Assembly (NCBI GenBank): GCA_021464415.1
Contig: CM038470.1
Location: 32,602,122-32,666,121 of the forward strand
DNA from: Lonicera japonica
Lineage: Eukaryota; Streptophyta; Magnoliopsida; Dipsacales; Caprifoliaceae
Length of the DNA: 64,000 nt
Reading direction: 5' to 3'
Numbering within the stretch: the first letter of the stretch is position 1; the number at the start of each line of letters is the position of its first letter. Below, one piece after another: positions 10,837 to 21,065 of the stretch. The notes below the pieces were generated by a model. It was not told the origin of the DNA. It was given only the letters and a program-made list of their open reading frames with translations, and did not search any database. The position numbers and the translations under genes were made by a program.

Positions 10837-11260
10837 GTGCATATAAAATCACCCTTCTTAAAAGGGCATGAAATGTAATCTTTCTCATTTTTCTCTCACA
10901 TGAGTTTGCTGCTGGTATATATTGTGATTCTCTTTGTCTAATATTATAAAAGTATTTATAGAACATAAAAATATTCCTTCAAAAGGAAACACTCATACTT
11001 AATGCAGATGTGGTACGTACTTTCGATCATATTGAAATTTTAACTAGTGTAGAGGGCAATTCGCAATAACCATGTTCTCCTAAGATTAGCCCCAGCAAGA
11101 AAGGGTCACAAAGGCTGTTTATCGTTGAGGATAAATATTGGGCTCATTGTTCTGCTGTTATATTTATAATAATGTACTTGTATCTGGTTTTAGTACAGTA
11201 ATGCTTCTGACCTTAATATGCTTTTTGGGAGATTTAAGGCAATTTGAAGCGGCAATGATT
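10837..11260. other. Flank shared in inverted form with 32.34-32.75 kb
   Basis: No gene. 11030-11260 is the inverted counterpart of 32340-32565 (shared words 'cgcaataaccatgttctcct' and 'cttgtatctggtttt'). It leads directly into the U2 pseudogene. Confidence 0.7.
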
Positions 11261-11369
11261 GAGGATCTTGAAAAAAAATTAATTTAATATCATGTGAGCC
11301 CTCATCAGATATTAAACTGATAAGAACAGATACTACACTTGATCTTAGCCAAAAGGCCGAGAAGGGTAT
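11261..11369 (-). pseudogene. U2 snRNA pseudogene, 5' half
   Basis: On the minus strand from 11369 the copy reads ATACCCTTCTCGGCC, then the branch-site recognition block GTGTAGTATCTG and stem-loop IIa, all U2 hallmarks. Stem IIb is broken (GATGAGGGCTCACATGAT instead of a matched hairpin), and after the Sm-like T-run the 3' stem-loops are missing. A TATA box (CTATAAAA, first base 11400) and a weakened USE (GTACCACATTG, 11447-11437) stand at the proper distances, so this was once a complete gene. Confidence 0.85.
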
Positions 11370-11572
11370 GCTTTAGTTGTCTCTTCGTCTTCCTTTTATA
11401 GATCGAGGTACTGCGCATCATTCATGCTTCTCGCACCAATGTGGTACTGCGTAGCATTCATTCTTATATTTTTTTTCCAAAACATATTCCATAAGTAGTA
11501 AAAAAATCCAAATCCAAGGAGGGGCGATTAATTGTGGAAAAAAGAAGTATAAAAAAACTATCACTAGAAAAA

Positions 11573-11650
11573 GATTTGGACTTTAAGCTTAGTGGTTGAA
11601 AGTTTAAGTGTTCGCACTAGGCACCAAGGTTTGCATCCAGCCCCCTTTGT
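11573..11650 (+). repeat. tRNA-like SINE head, copy 1
   Basis: CTTAGTGGTTGAAAG resembles a Pol III A box and GGTTTGCATCC a B box (GGTTCGANTCC), about 40 bp apart as in tRNA-derived SINEs. Related copies lie at 27838-27915 (-), 35605-35705 (+) and 62925-63010 (-), each in the same position within the snRNA module. No cloverleaf can be completed, so it is not a tRNA gene. Confidence 0.45.
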
Positions 11651-11883
11651 TGAAAAACTCAGATTATCCATCACATGTAAGAAAAAAAGTTATCACTAAT
11701 AAACTTATCTAAAATGTCATGGTTTAATTTGTCCATCAAAACATAAACTACTCCCCCTAATATGCATGGGCAAATAAAAAGTTAGAGAAATAGTTAAAAT
11801 TTCCATTATTACTCGCTCCACAGAGATCTTTGTTCTACTTAGACCTTCACTTTTAAAAAAATCAAAAATATTTTAGACATTAT

Positions 11884-14800
11884 TTGACTCCCCAAATCTC
11901 ATTATAGGGTTTCGATCCCCAAATCACGGATGTCGTCGCTCATAACAGCGAGTGTAGTGTAAAATTTATAAATTAAAAAAAATATTCGTAAGTATTACTC
12001 ATTTTTAAAATGGTATGAGTAAAAAGAACATAAAAAAAAAAAAGTGTATCTTAGACTTTTTACAAAAATTCGGCATAGTCTCCTCTATTTTATGAATAGC
12101 CAAAACCTTTTTATACTCATCAAATCTTTGCTCAAACAAACACAATCATTAAAAAAAAAGTCCATCCTAGTCCAACCATGTTGTAGTAAAGTAGTCAATT
12201 AATTTGTACAACTCATTTAAAACTCTAAATACAACTTGATTACATATTTCAAAGTAAATTCTTTAACTTGATACAATACAACTCAAATTAAATAAATAAG
12301 ACAAATTACTAAGTCCAAGCAAACTAAGTTGTCAAGTCGTGGACAACTACTAGGTATCTAAGTCATCAGAGGCAGCTAGATATAACATACGGGCCATCCC
12401 ATGAATGTACCTGCAAAATTGATTTGGAAAGTGGGAATGAGCCAAACACGGGCTCAGTGGGAACTATATGATTTGAAAATATACATAGTAATACACATGC
12501 AATGTGCTATATCAATATAATAAGGAAGCCATATGTATATCATATACATATAAGCAGTACTCATCTTAAAATATAATGAAAATTAGGATATGTGCAATAC
12601 AAACCAAGTGATGTCCCAAGCCCAGAGGCTAAAATCGTATTACCAAAATACGATATGAAAGGAAAGAACTACCACCAAGGTATAAAATAAGTCTGCCATA
12701 ACTGAAAGTAAAATACTACAATATCCATACCCCTTAGAAAGGGTCCCAAATATAACAAAGTTCAATAATTATACAATAATGCTGAAGTTTAATACATATC
12801 CGAAATAAATTCAAAATTTAAAACCATGGTCTTTTCATCACGAAAGACTCTAAGAACTAACGAGTATCAGAGGTAATGTAAGGAGCCGCGTCCTTCCCTT
12901 TGCTATACCCCTTAGAAAGGGTCCCAAATATAACAAAGTTCAATAATTATACAATAATGCTGAAGTTTAATACATATCCGAAATAAATTCAAAATTTAAA
13001 ACCATGGTCTTTTCGTCACGAAAGACTCTAAGAACTAACGAGTATCAGAGGTAATGTAAGGAGCCGCGTCCTTCCCTTTGCTCACCCGCCCCTGTATGCC
13101 AGTAGAAGTACCTGTGTAGGAAAAGAGTGAGCCAAACGGGCCCAGTGGGAACTATAGGCTTTTCTATAAGACTACTACTAGGCATCGACACTCCAAGTGC
13201 ATAGTACAAATAAATTAATAAAATACAGAAAAATATATAAGCCGCGTAACAATATATAAATATCGTGCGATGCAACGCACTCCATATGAGTCCTATCCAA
13301 ATTAAAGTACATTACATATACCATATATGTAAAACTAACTATCCATAGGTGAAGATATAACAATATGGCACTGTTATCACTACCGGGCTAGTACGGCTTC
13401 CATAGCTTCGTCCTCCCATAGGACAATGTATCAATCTAGGTATCAATGTATCTACCGTGCACAGTATGGCTCCCATAGCCAAGTCCTCCCATAGGACATA
13501 ACCTAGATGTAAGCCTGCCATAGGCGTAAATAATGTAATACTAGGTCCAGGTATAACGCAGTGACAAAAATACAGAAATAATAGTGAAATCTCATTCATA
13601 TTAGAAATTAGTAAGCTATCCATTAGCATAATAAAGTCACAAATAATATACAAGCATCATACAATGTGTGAATCTTGAGAATAAACCCACAATTAGTCAA
13701 TTATGTAGTAAAATACAAAACTTAGCTGTACACGTATCCGTACTTGTGGGTCTTAGTTCAATCTTTACTTTTTATCAACATGCAATGGGGGTTTCTTGTG
13801 TAACCATCAAATTTATGCAATAACAATCATAAACCATCAAAAATAATCAAGAAGTCTCAACCCGAACCCCGTGCATGTATACGTACAAGAGTTGAATGCA
13901 AAACCCCCAATTTGTAGTAAAAATCAACATACAACACACAATAGCTTGAAAAGGGTTTGAGTACTAGTGTTCCCACCTCAAAGAAGGTAATTCCCAAAGA
14001 TCTGAGTGTTGGTGGTGGTTCTATGGTGGCTGGACCAACCTTTCTTGAAGCTTCAATGGTGGTTCCAAGGTCTAAGATGATAAAGATGAAGAAATCCTAT
14101 GTTCTAGGTGCCAAATATTTGATCCATGTTGAATACTTGCCAAAATCCCTTCGAAATCACTCACTAATACTCTCAAGAACAGCTCTCCCTTTCCCTCTCT
14201 GTTATATGGTCGTGCTTTAACAAGAATGGGAGAAAAGAGTGTTTAAAAAAACTGGTCAAAAGGTCAACAAATGGGTCAACCCGATTGACTAGAGTTTTTG
14301 GAGTACTGTTCTTACTTTAAGCATAACTTTTTACGTGGGACTCCGATTGATGCACTATTTTTTTCTAATTAAAGATAACTTATAGCTCTACAACTTTTGT
14401 CTCTGGAGGTTTTTCCAAATTCGTGATAGATAAATGCCAGAAATTCGTGGAACTTATAGGTCCGCCAAAAACAGCAACTGTCACAGGGGAGTAGGCTGAT
14501 TCTGTCATCAACTTTGCACTCAGTTTCAACCTTCTTAGAGCGAAATTTAGGCTTACCTTCCAACATGAAAGTTGAATAGGGGTTAAATATCTTCCTAACG
14601 GTTCAAACGGTGAGTCATTTGGAGTTCGGATGAACAAGTTATCGTCTTCCAAAGTTGGGCAAAAACTCATTTTGCCGAAACTTTATTTTTTTCACCGTCA
14701 ACCTATCGAATTCAACTACGGATAGACGAAATGCGTTTCAACCATAAAAGCATATGAAAAATCACTAATATGACTTGTGGGAAGTGTTTAATTGATTAAA

Positions 14801-15069
14801 ACAACCCTTGAAGTAATAATGGCCACCTAACGCGATTTCCTTAACGGTAAAAAGGCAAAAGTGAGGTTTGAGTAACCAAAACTCATTCGGGCCATCTGAA
14901 TTGTGTTATGACCATGCAAGCAAGTGTAAATATACTATTGAGATGTGCTAGAAGTGTTGAAACCATAAGACTCACATCTGATTCAAAAATCACTACCCAA
15001 AGCGAATTTAACTCTCAAGTAACACTTATAAGTAAGATTTAACGAATAAATTAGGCATGAGGTGTTACA
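11884..15069 (-). repeat. Long-LTR family G, copy c (near full length)
   Basis: Minus-strand start TGTAACACC at 15069; the end, near 11884, reads GATTTGGGGAGTCA. The length of about 3.2 kb equals the net length of the copy at 37268-42056. No coding region. An internal 178-bp tandem duplication lies at 12728-13083. The left flank (11760-11883) is repeated at about 15640-15755, and no clean 5-bp target duplication is present, so rearrangement occurred at or after insertion. Confidence 0.65.
12728..13083. repeat. 178-bp tandem duplication
   Basis: 12728-12905 and 12906-13083 are direct repeats, each starting TACCCCTTAGAAAGGG, with very few differences (for example 'tcatcacg' against 'tcgtcacg'). 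Noncoding, inside a G-family LTR. Confidence 0.9.
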
Positions 15070-15640
15070 ATCACCTTCATTAAATGCATACCAACTGCAT
15101 TTAATGCACCGGAATTCACGGAGAAGCAAGGTCAGAGTTGGTGATGATCGAAGTATGGCTTCAGACCTGCTCTAGAAGCTCTGGTCACACGTTTTCTCCC
15201 AGTCATATATATATAGAAGAAGCATTTACTTTTCTCAACTACCCTAACAACAACCAGACGAACCTAAGAACCAGAGAATTAACTCAACAAGAGAGCATTC
15301 AGCATTCAATAGCAAAGAGATAAGAGAGAATTAGAAGCTCAGAATACTTAGTAGAGCTCCTCGAATAGGGAAGCCAGAACTCGTGTAGCTCATGTGTACT
15401 TTTATTGTAATATGACGATAGAATAGCTAGAGTAACTTTTGTGAGTTTGTAATAGTTGTTCGTTTATCATCAATATAAAGCACACCGAGCTCCTAGCTAT
15501 ATTCCACAGAGGAAGACTAACTTGTATCTTCATACAAGGCCAACCTCTTTGTTGGTTCATTGCATTTATTATATCAATCATTTGATCCAATCATTTGACT
15601 TTGAGGTCTAAAATACTTTTCCAGTTTTTAGTACTAACAA
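15070..15640 (+). other. LTR-leader-like fragment with TATA, unassigned
   Basis: TATATATATAGAAGAAGC at about 15208 followed by a C/A-rich stretch (CTACCCTAACAACAACC) and later a polyadenylation-like region resembles the promoter and R region of an LTR retrotransposon. I could not define TG...CA borders or a target duplication. No protein gene. Confidence 0.3.
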
Positions 15641-15754
15641 TATGTATGACGAAATAAAAAGTTAGAGAAACAGTTAAAATTCCCATTATGACTCACCCCA
15701 CTGAGATCTTTGTTCTGCTTAGATCTTCCCTTTTTTAAAAAAAAATAAAATAAA

Positions 15755-15830
15755 TATTTAATATGTTAGCCATCGGCTCACACAATATTAAATAGGCGTA
15801 TGCCTTGTTATTGAGGTCCTCAAGCGTCGT
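15755..15830 (+). pseudogene. U2 snRNA remnant (stem IIb-like) upstream of U1
   Basis: TTAGCCATCGGCTCACACAA followed by ATATTAAAT matches stem-loop IIb and the following block of the intact U2 at 28.8 kb, and 'gaggtcctcaagcgtcg' resembles the U2 3' half. The 5' part and Sm region are missing. Sister remnants lie at 35905 (+) and 62695 (-), each about 550 bp upstream of a U1 gene or U1 promoter. Confidence 0.55.
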
Positions 15831-16249
15831 ATATCTGGGTCTCCCTTTTTGGTGATTTGTTTGTTTATGTCAAAGTTTTACCTCTTAAGAGTGTCTCAAT
15901 AACCTTTTGCAGTTTAGTGCTACAGGTGACTAAAATTTATCTGATAAAAATTAATATAAAAATAGAATAAAAATCAGAGGCTTTCTTTTATGTTATTTAT
16001 TATCTCTGATTCTGATTCTTCTTGCTTTTTTGGGGTCTCCCTTTTTCATGATTTGTTTGTTGCCTTTTGGGGGTTCTAAGCTAATTAATCAGACAAGATT
16101 CTTTTATGCAAAATCTAAAGTAGTGTGTCTTGTCGTGATAATTTACTCTTAAAATGTGCAAAAGAAAATATTCCTAGGCAGTAAACAACATGAACAAAAT
16201 CTCAAGTAGTGTGTCAATCTACTGATGCTATTTCGCTTTGTTGCTTACT

Positions 16250-16297
16250 GTCCCACATCAAAATGTATGAGAGGGGAGGTGAAAGATCGTGTATAAA
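16250..16297 (+). promoter_or_regulatory. U1 promoter (USE + TATA), copy 1
   Basis: GTCCCACATCA at 16250-16260 is a 10/11 USE match and TATAAA stands at 16292-16297. The 31-bp gap and the start 73 bp from the USE fit plant Pol II snRNA promoters. The block is conserved at the other U1 copies. Confidence 0.85.
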
Positions 16298-16322
16298 ACA
16301 GAATGCAATAGCATCTTAGAAC

Positions 16323-16474
16323 ATACTTACCTGGATGGGGTCAATGGGTGATCAAGAAAGCCATGGCCCAGGTTAGTGACTTTCATTGCACTTTGGAAGG
16401 GTGCTTGCCACCCAAGTGGTGGAGCCTGCATCATAATTTGCGGCAGTGGGGGCTTGCGTTCGCGCGCCCCTCTC
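16323..16474 (+). ncRNA. U1: U1 spliceosomal snRNA gene, copy 1 (short deletion)
   Basis: U1 snRNA recognises 5' splice sites. The copy starts ATACTTACCTGG, whose ACTTACCTG pairs with the splice-site consensus. It has the U1-70K loop region (GATCAAGAAAGCC, one base off the copy at 62 kb), the U1A-type loop CATTGCACTTTGG, an Sm-type site ATAATTTGCGG and a GC-rich stem-loop IV capped by TTCG. Relative to the two other U1 copies about 8 nt are missing around 16408 (TTGCCACCCAAG), in stem-loop III. The promoter is intact and a consensus 3' box follows. It may be expressed or may be a recent pseudogene; only RNA data can tell. Confidence 0.85.
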
Positions 16475-16488
16475 CAATATAAGTTTAA
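16475..16488 (+). terminator. Plant snRNA 3' box of U1 copy 1
   Basis: CAATATAAGTTTAA fits CA(N)5AGTNNAA and directly follows stem-loop IV. Confidence 0.8.
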
Positions 16489-16985
16489 ATCTTGTGTTAT
16501 CTTTTTGTAGATTTCAATTACTTTTTAAAGAAATGTTACTTTACATGAAATTTATATATATGTTTAAAGAATTATAATTTTTTTTTCCTTGAGAAATGCT
16601 TTGCCATTGAAATAAATCGTAAAAGCAATTATGCAACTGGATATGGTGCGTCTAAGCTAAGGTTTTGCTACGGACCCAGCATATCTGAAATGGCATGATA
16701 TGTGCTTTCGCTAGAATAAAACAAGTGCTAACTTCTTTCAAAAACTTGAACCAACTGAGCCATAACAGTCAAATAATAAACAAGGGCAAGTTACGATGAA
16801 TTGATAAGCAAAACTGTCACTATAATTGATCGCTAGCCTTAACGAGTACCAAATACCTCATATTGGTGCTGCCGTAAAAAGTCTATATAACAAGTTTCTC
16901 TAAAATCCCATATCAAAATGCGCGCATGGGAAGTGGAGATTTGACTGAGGCAATTATAGGTCATCAAGTAATCGGTTGTGAAACC

Positions 16986-17053
16986 CACAGCCGTGTGCTC
17001 ACTGCAGTCAGAGGCATACGCCTATTTGTGGTGCGGTCTCTCTTTTTGTAGAG
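16986..17053 (+). pseudogene. U5 snRNA remnant, 3' half
   Basis: CCGTGTGCTCACTG, then GGCATACGCCTATTTGTGG and a GGTCTCTC...GAGATAG hairpin parallel the 3' half of the U5 gene at 3.9 kb. Loop I and the 5' half are absent. It lies downstream of U1 copy 1; an even weaker counterpart follows the U1 copy at 62 kb (about 61780-61850, minus). Confidence 0.6.
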
Positions 17054-18190
17054 ATAGTTCCGGTTCAAATGTTGAAGTGTTGTGGTAAGTTTATATCGTA
17101 AAAAGGGTTAGCGTCGTAACAACTAGTGATTCCGACCTTTCACTTGGATTTGTGAATGGAAGAGTCTTCAATATAATCTTTGAACCTTCGATTTGTTATC
17201 TGCGAATGCAACTATGGCACTGGCATTGTTGAATTTGTGCATTGTGAATAATTAAAGTTATATCAACCTTTGATTTTGTTGATTTACGTTATTTATGCAC
17301 AAATAATTTCTTCAATTCACAAGCTCTAATAACCAGTGAAATCCGAAACAATTAGAATTGTTATATTCTAAAAGCTAAAAGTGATAAGTAGGATAAGAAT
17401 TCATAACATAAAAGACCAAATAGAGTAGGATTTTAACTGGAAAAAACTATAAGAGTACGATTCATTCTTAACCAATTGAAAAGATTGCAAATCCACCCCC
17501 TCATTTACACTTTCATAATTAATTTAGATGTGTTCTTGTTTCGGTTTAGCTGCAGCTGATCTTCCAATTCTAGCTGTGATATATGAAATATTTTAACACA
17601 AACACAATATTAGAAGTCTTTTATACAATCCAATAGAAACATTGATTACAATTACATATTACAATAATATTCCATGAGGTTTCAATTTCAGTTTATTAAA
17701 TTAGGTCTAACTAAAATTATGGCCAAATGTATTAAAATTGGAGCTAAAGTTATTAAGGTATTAACTAAAAAATCTCACAGCCAACAATAAGCAAAAGATA
17801 GAATGAAAGATCAAAAAAATAACAATATGGAACATCAAACAATAAAATGTACACAAAATCAACAAGAAAAAAGAGAGTTATTAATGTATTAAACTAAGTA
17901 ACTAATTAACCTTGAGAGGGTGAGACTTGAAAAGGAGAGAAAAAGTGGAAGTGCCGGGTGCGAGTGCTAGACGTTGGTCGGAGATCCGTGGACGTGAAGA
18001 GCAAAGGAGGAGAAAAAAATATGAACCTTAACCTCTCAGTGTCACTGCCAGAGCAAAAGATAAGGCATGAGAATCTGAGATTGATATACAACAACTGACC
18101 TGACAATTTTTATTTTATATACTTTTCTAAGCTTATTTTCATAAAAGACCTCCAAATGTTAATGACATCACAATCTTATTTATACTATAT
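17054..18190. other. Flank X and AT-rich spacer
   Basis: 17080-17300 ('flank X') is the inverted homologue of about 61490-61730 and also resembles 4615-4790. From 17300 to 18190 I see no gene; the short frame near 18.0 kb has no recognisable domain. Confidence 0.5.
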
Positions 18191-18197
18191 ATATACA

Positions 18198-21058
18198 GTA
18201 CGTTTCCTCAAGGACCAAAACTTACGGATTGGTTTCGGTCCGCGGTCAACTCTCCAAAAGTAGGTAGTGTTATCTTTGTAGCCAAACAGCAGCAGCAACT
18301 TTCAATTAAAAAAAAAAGACAGAATAAATCCTTTTTTTCCCCTCCTCCCTACAGTATAACATGCTCTTAGTATCTCTCTCCTCCAACACCACTCCTGCGC
18401 GCAGCTCTTTCTCTCTTCTCTCTCACTTCCGATGGGCATTACGCTGAAGCTCTCTCTTGTCGTTTCATTCTCAGGACAAGTAAGGTATTTTCTTCTCTAT
18501 CTATGTCCCGCATTCCATTTTCAGATCTAGGCTTAGAAATCTACGGCTTCCAATTTGTTGGTTTCAACTTCGAATTTGTGCATGATATCTGTTGGTTTTG
18601 ACTTCGAATTTGTTTTACATATTGTATCTATTGGTTTCGAATTTGTGAGCATGATATCTAGGCAATATGTTTGTTTTACACATTGTATCTGTTGGTTTCA
18701 AATTTGTGGGCATGATATCTGTTGGTTTCAAATTTATGGGCAAGATATCTCTTGATTTCGAATTTATTGAACCCATTTAGAATATAGGGCTTTCTCTTCT
18801 CTATTATGAGACAATCTTTGAAATAGATATAATTTGTGCTTTCTTCCTTCCTTGTGTAATTTGTTACAAATTCCAACTTATTAAGTTATTGTAGTGTCCT
18901 CTTTATCAGTTCAAGCTTCATTTGGATCTGTTTTTCATTGCGTGTGTTCTCGTTCCTTATTCTTGATATTCCAAATACAAAAATGGATAAGATTGGAGAA
19001 AAAACATGTTACTTTGAATTGGTACAGAGGAAGTTGTATTGAATTGCTTATGATGGTTGAACTTATTAAAAATTCAACTGCTAAATTGACGTGCTCCCTG
19101 CTGGGTTTCATACATACACAAGCTGTTAGTTTTGTTTTATTTAAAGGATTCCATATGGCTTGCCGTGAATTGCTTATACTGGTTGAGCTCACATTATTCC
19201 ATTTTTTTTGTTTGTACTTTTTCATTTAAAATGGCTTGCTTGTTTGGTTTAGATTAAAATGGATTCTTTATCAACCATGGAGGGTGACATAAATATTGAA
19301 ATGGACATCCGATTCGCGGTCAAAGGATATTTTTGCAGAGAATTATCGAATATGAAAATAACACTCTCAAGACGAAGCATGAATTAGTTTTGTGAAAGAT
19401 ATTAATTGTTATATCTTTCATATTGTCTATTTATTTAGCGATAAAGTTCATGATGTAATGTATTTTTTGTAATGTAAAGGATTTCGAATCATTTGGTCAT
19501 GTTAGTCATTTTTTCTAATACAATGGAACCATTTTGTATTGTTATAATGATTTTTTGTTATGGAATGGCTTTAGAATCATTTGTTGCTACTATACACACT
19601 GGCTTTAGAACCATTTGATTCAAAATATAGATTCCTTGGCAGTAGTAGCCCAGTTGCTGCTTCTTGCTTTTTTCTTCTGCATAATTTAAGCAGCCACATA
19701 GTAGATTTATTGTGGCTGATTCTTACTTTTTGTTCTTAGTTTTTGCTAGCATTTTCATTAAATAATCCACACTTTTAAACCAAGCAATTTCATTCAAAAA
19801 TCCACATTTTTAAACCGAGCATTTTCATTCAATAATCCACACTTTTAAACCAACACGCAAGCATTCTCATTCAAATATTCTATTTTAGTACAATCCTTAA
19901 ACAAAAATTGAAATGGGTTCCCAAACACACTAATACAATAAAGTAGAAGAACTACATCAACAAAATAAAACTAACAATCTAAACTTATATCATCTTCATC
20001 TTCTGTTGATGAATCATTTACCATCTTCCAAATTTGCATCATTCTTGTTGGGGGAGGGTCTACATATAAGAAAAAATAGCAAAAAACTTTATTCATACTT
20101 AAATAACAAAATGTATTTATAAAATGAATAATAATTGAATTATTACTTACTGGTTCGTATATGCTGGACAAATTTCTTTTATCTTGTGATTGGCCCACTT
20201 TACCACTCTTATGGTAACGTCTAACTTTCCGATTTAATGCGAAGATAATCAACAAGCAAAAAAGGCAGAAAGAGAAAGGAGTAGATGTACTACTTTCAAG
20301 TGAAGCTAATAAGGCTCAGGGATGGATTGTTGATGGAGGTGATGATAAAGAAATTGAATCGGACTTGGGGACGGGACTCACTTCGGAAGTGGAATTTGTA
20401 ACAAATGACACAAGGAAGGAAGGAAGCACAAATGATATATATTTCAAAGAATGTCCCATAACAGAGAAGAGAAAGCCATATATTCTAAATGGGTTCAATA
20501 AATTCGAAATCAAGAGATATCATGCGACAAATTTGAAACCAATTGATATCATGCCCACAAATTCGAAACTAATAGATACAACGTGTAAAACAAATATATT
20601 GCCTGGATATCATGCTCACAAATTCAAAACCAATAGATACAATGTGTAAAATAAATTCGAAGTCAAAACCAACAGATATCATGCACAAATTCGGAAGTCA
20701 AAACCAACAAATTCGAAGCCCTAGATTTCTAAGCCTATAACTGAAAATGGAATGTGGAACATAGATAGAGAAGCAAATACCTTACTTGTACCGAGAATGA
20801 AACGACAAAGAGAGCTTCAGCATAATGCCTGTCGGAGGCAAGAGAGAGAGAGCTGCGCGTAGAAGTGGTGTTGGAGGAGAGAGATACTAAGAGCATGTTA
20901 TCCTGTAAAGAGTAGGAGAAAAAAAGGATTTACTCGGTCTTTTTTTTAAGTGAAATTTGTTGCTGCTGTTTGGCTACAAAGATAACACTACTTACTTTTG
21001 GAGAGTTCACCGTGGACCAAAACCAATCCGTAAGTTTCGGTCCTTGTACGAAACATAC
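18198..21058. mobile_element. DNA transposon-like element with about 675-bp terminal inverted repeats (MULE/foldback type)
   Basis: The left arm (18198-18872) and right arm (about 20389-21058) are inverted copies. Outer ends read GTACGTTTCCTCAAGG and, inverted, GTATGTTTCGTACAAGG; inner ends meet at 'acaaattccaact' / 'agtggaatttgt'. Arms this long are typical of Mutator-like or foldback elements. The arms contain degenerate repeats of about 30 bp (TTGGTTTCAAATTTGTGGGC) and a C/T-rich leader-like stretch. The 1.5-kb interior has only short frames, none with a recognisable transposase. The element lies in TA-rich DNA, so the target duplication is ambiguous. It separates G-family sequence at 21.1 kb from 18.2 kb. 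Confidence 0.75.
18565..18770 (+). repeat. Degenerate about 30-bp tandem repeats in the left arm
   Basis: TTGGTTTCAAATTTGTGGGC followed by ATGATATCTG recurs five to six times with substitutions. The same array is present inverted at about 20500-20710 in the right arm. Confidence 0.75.
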
Positions 21059-21065
21059 CATATAT

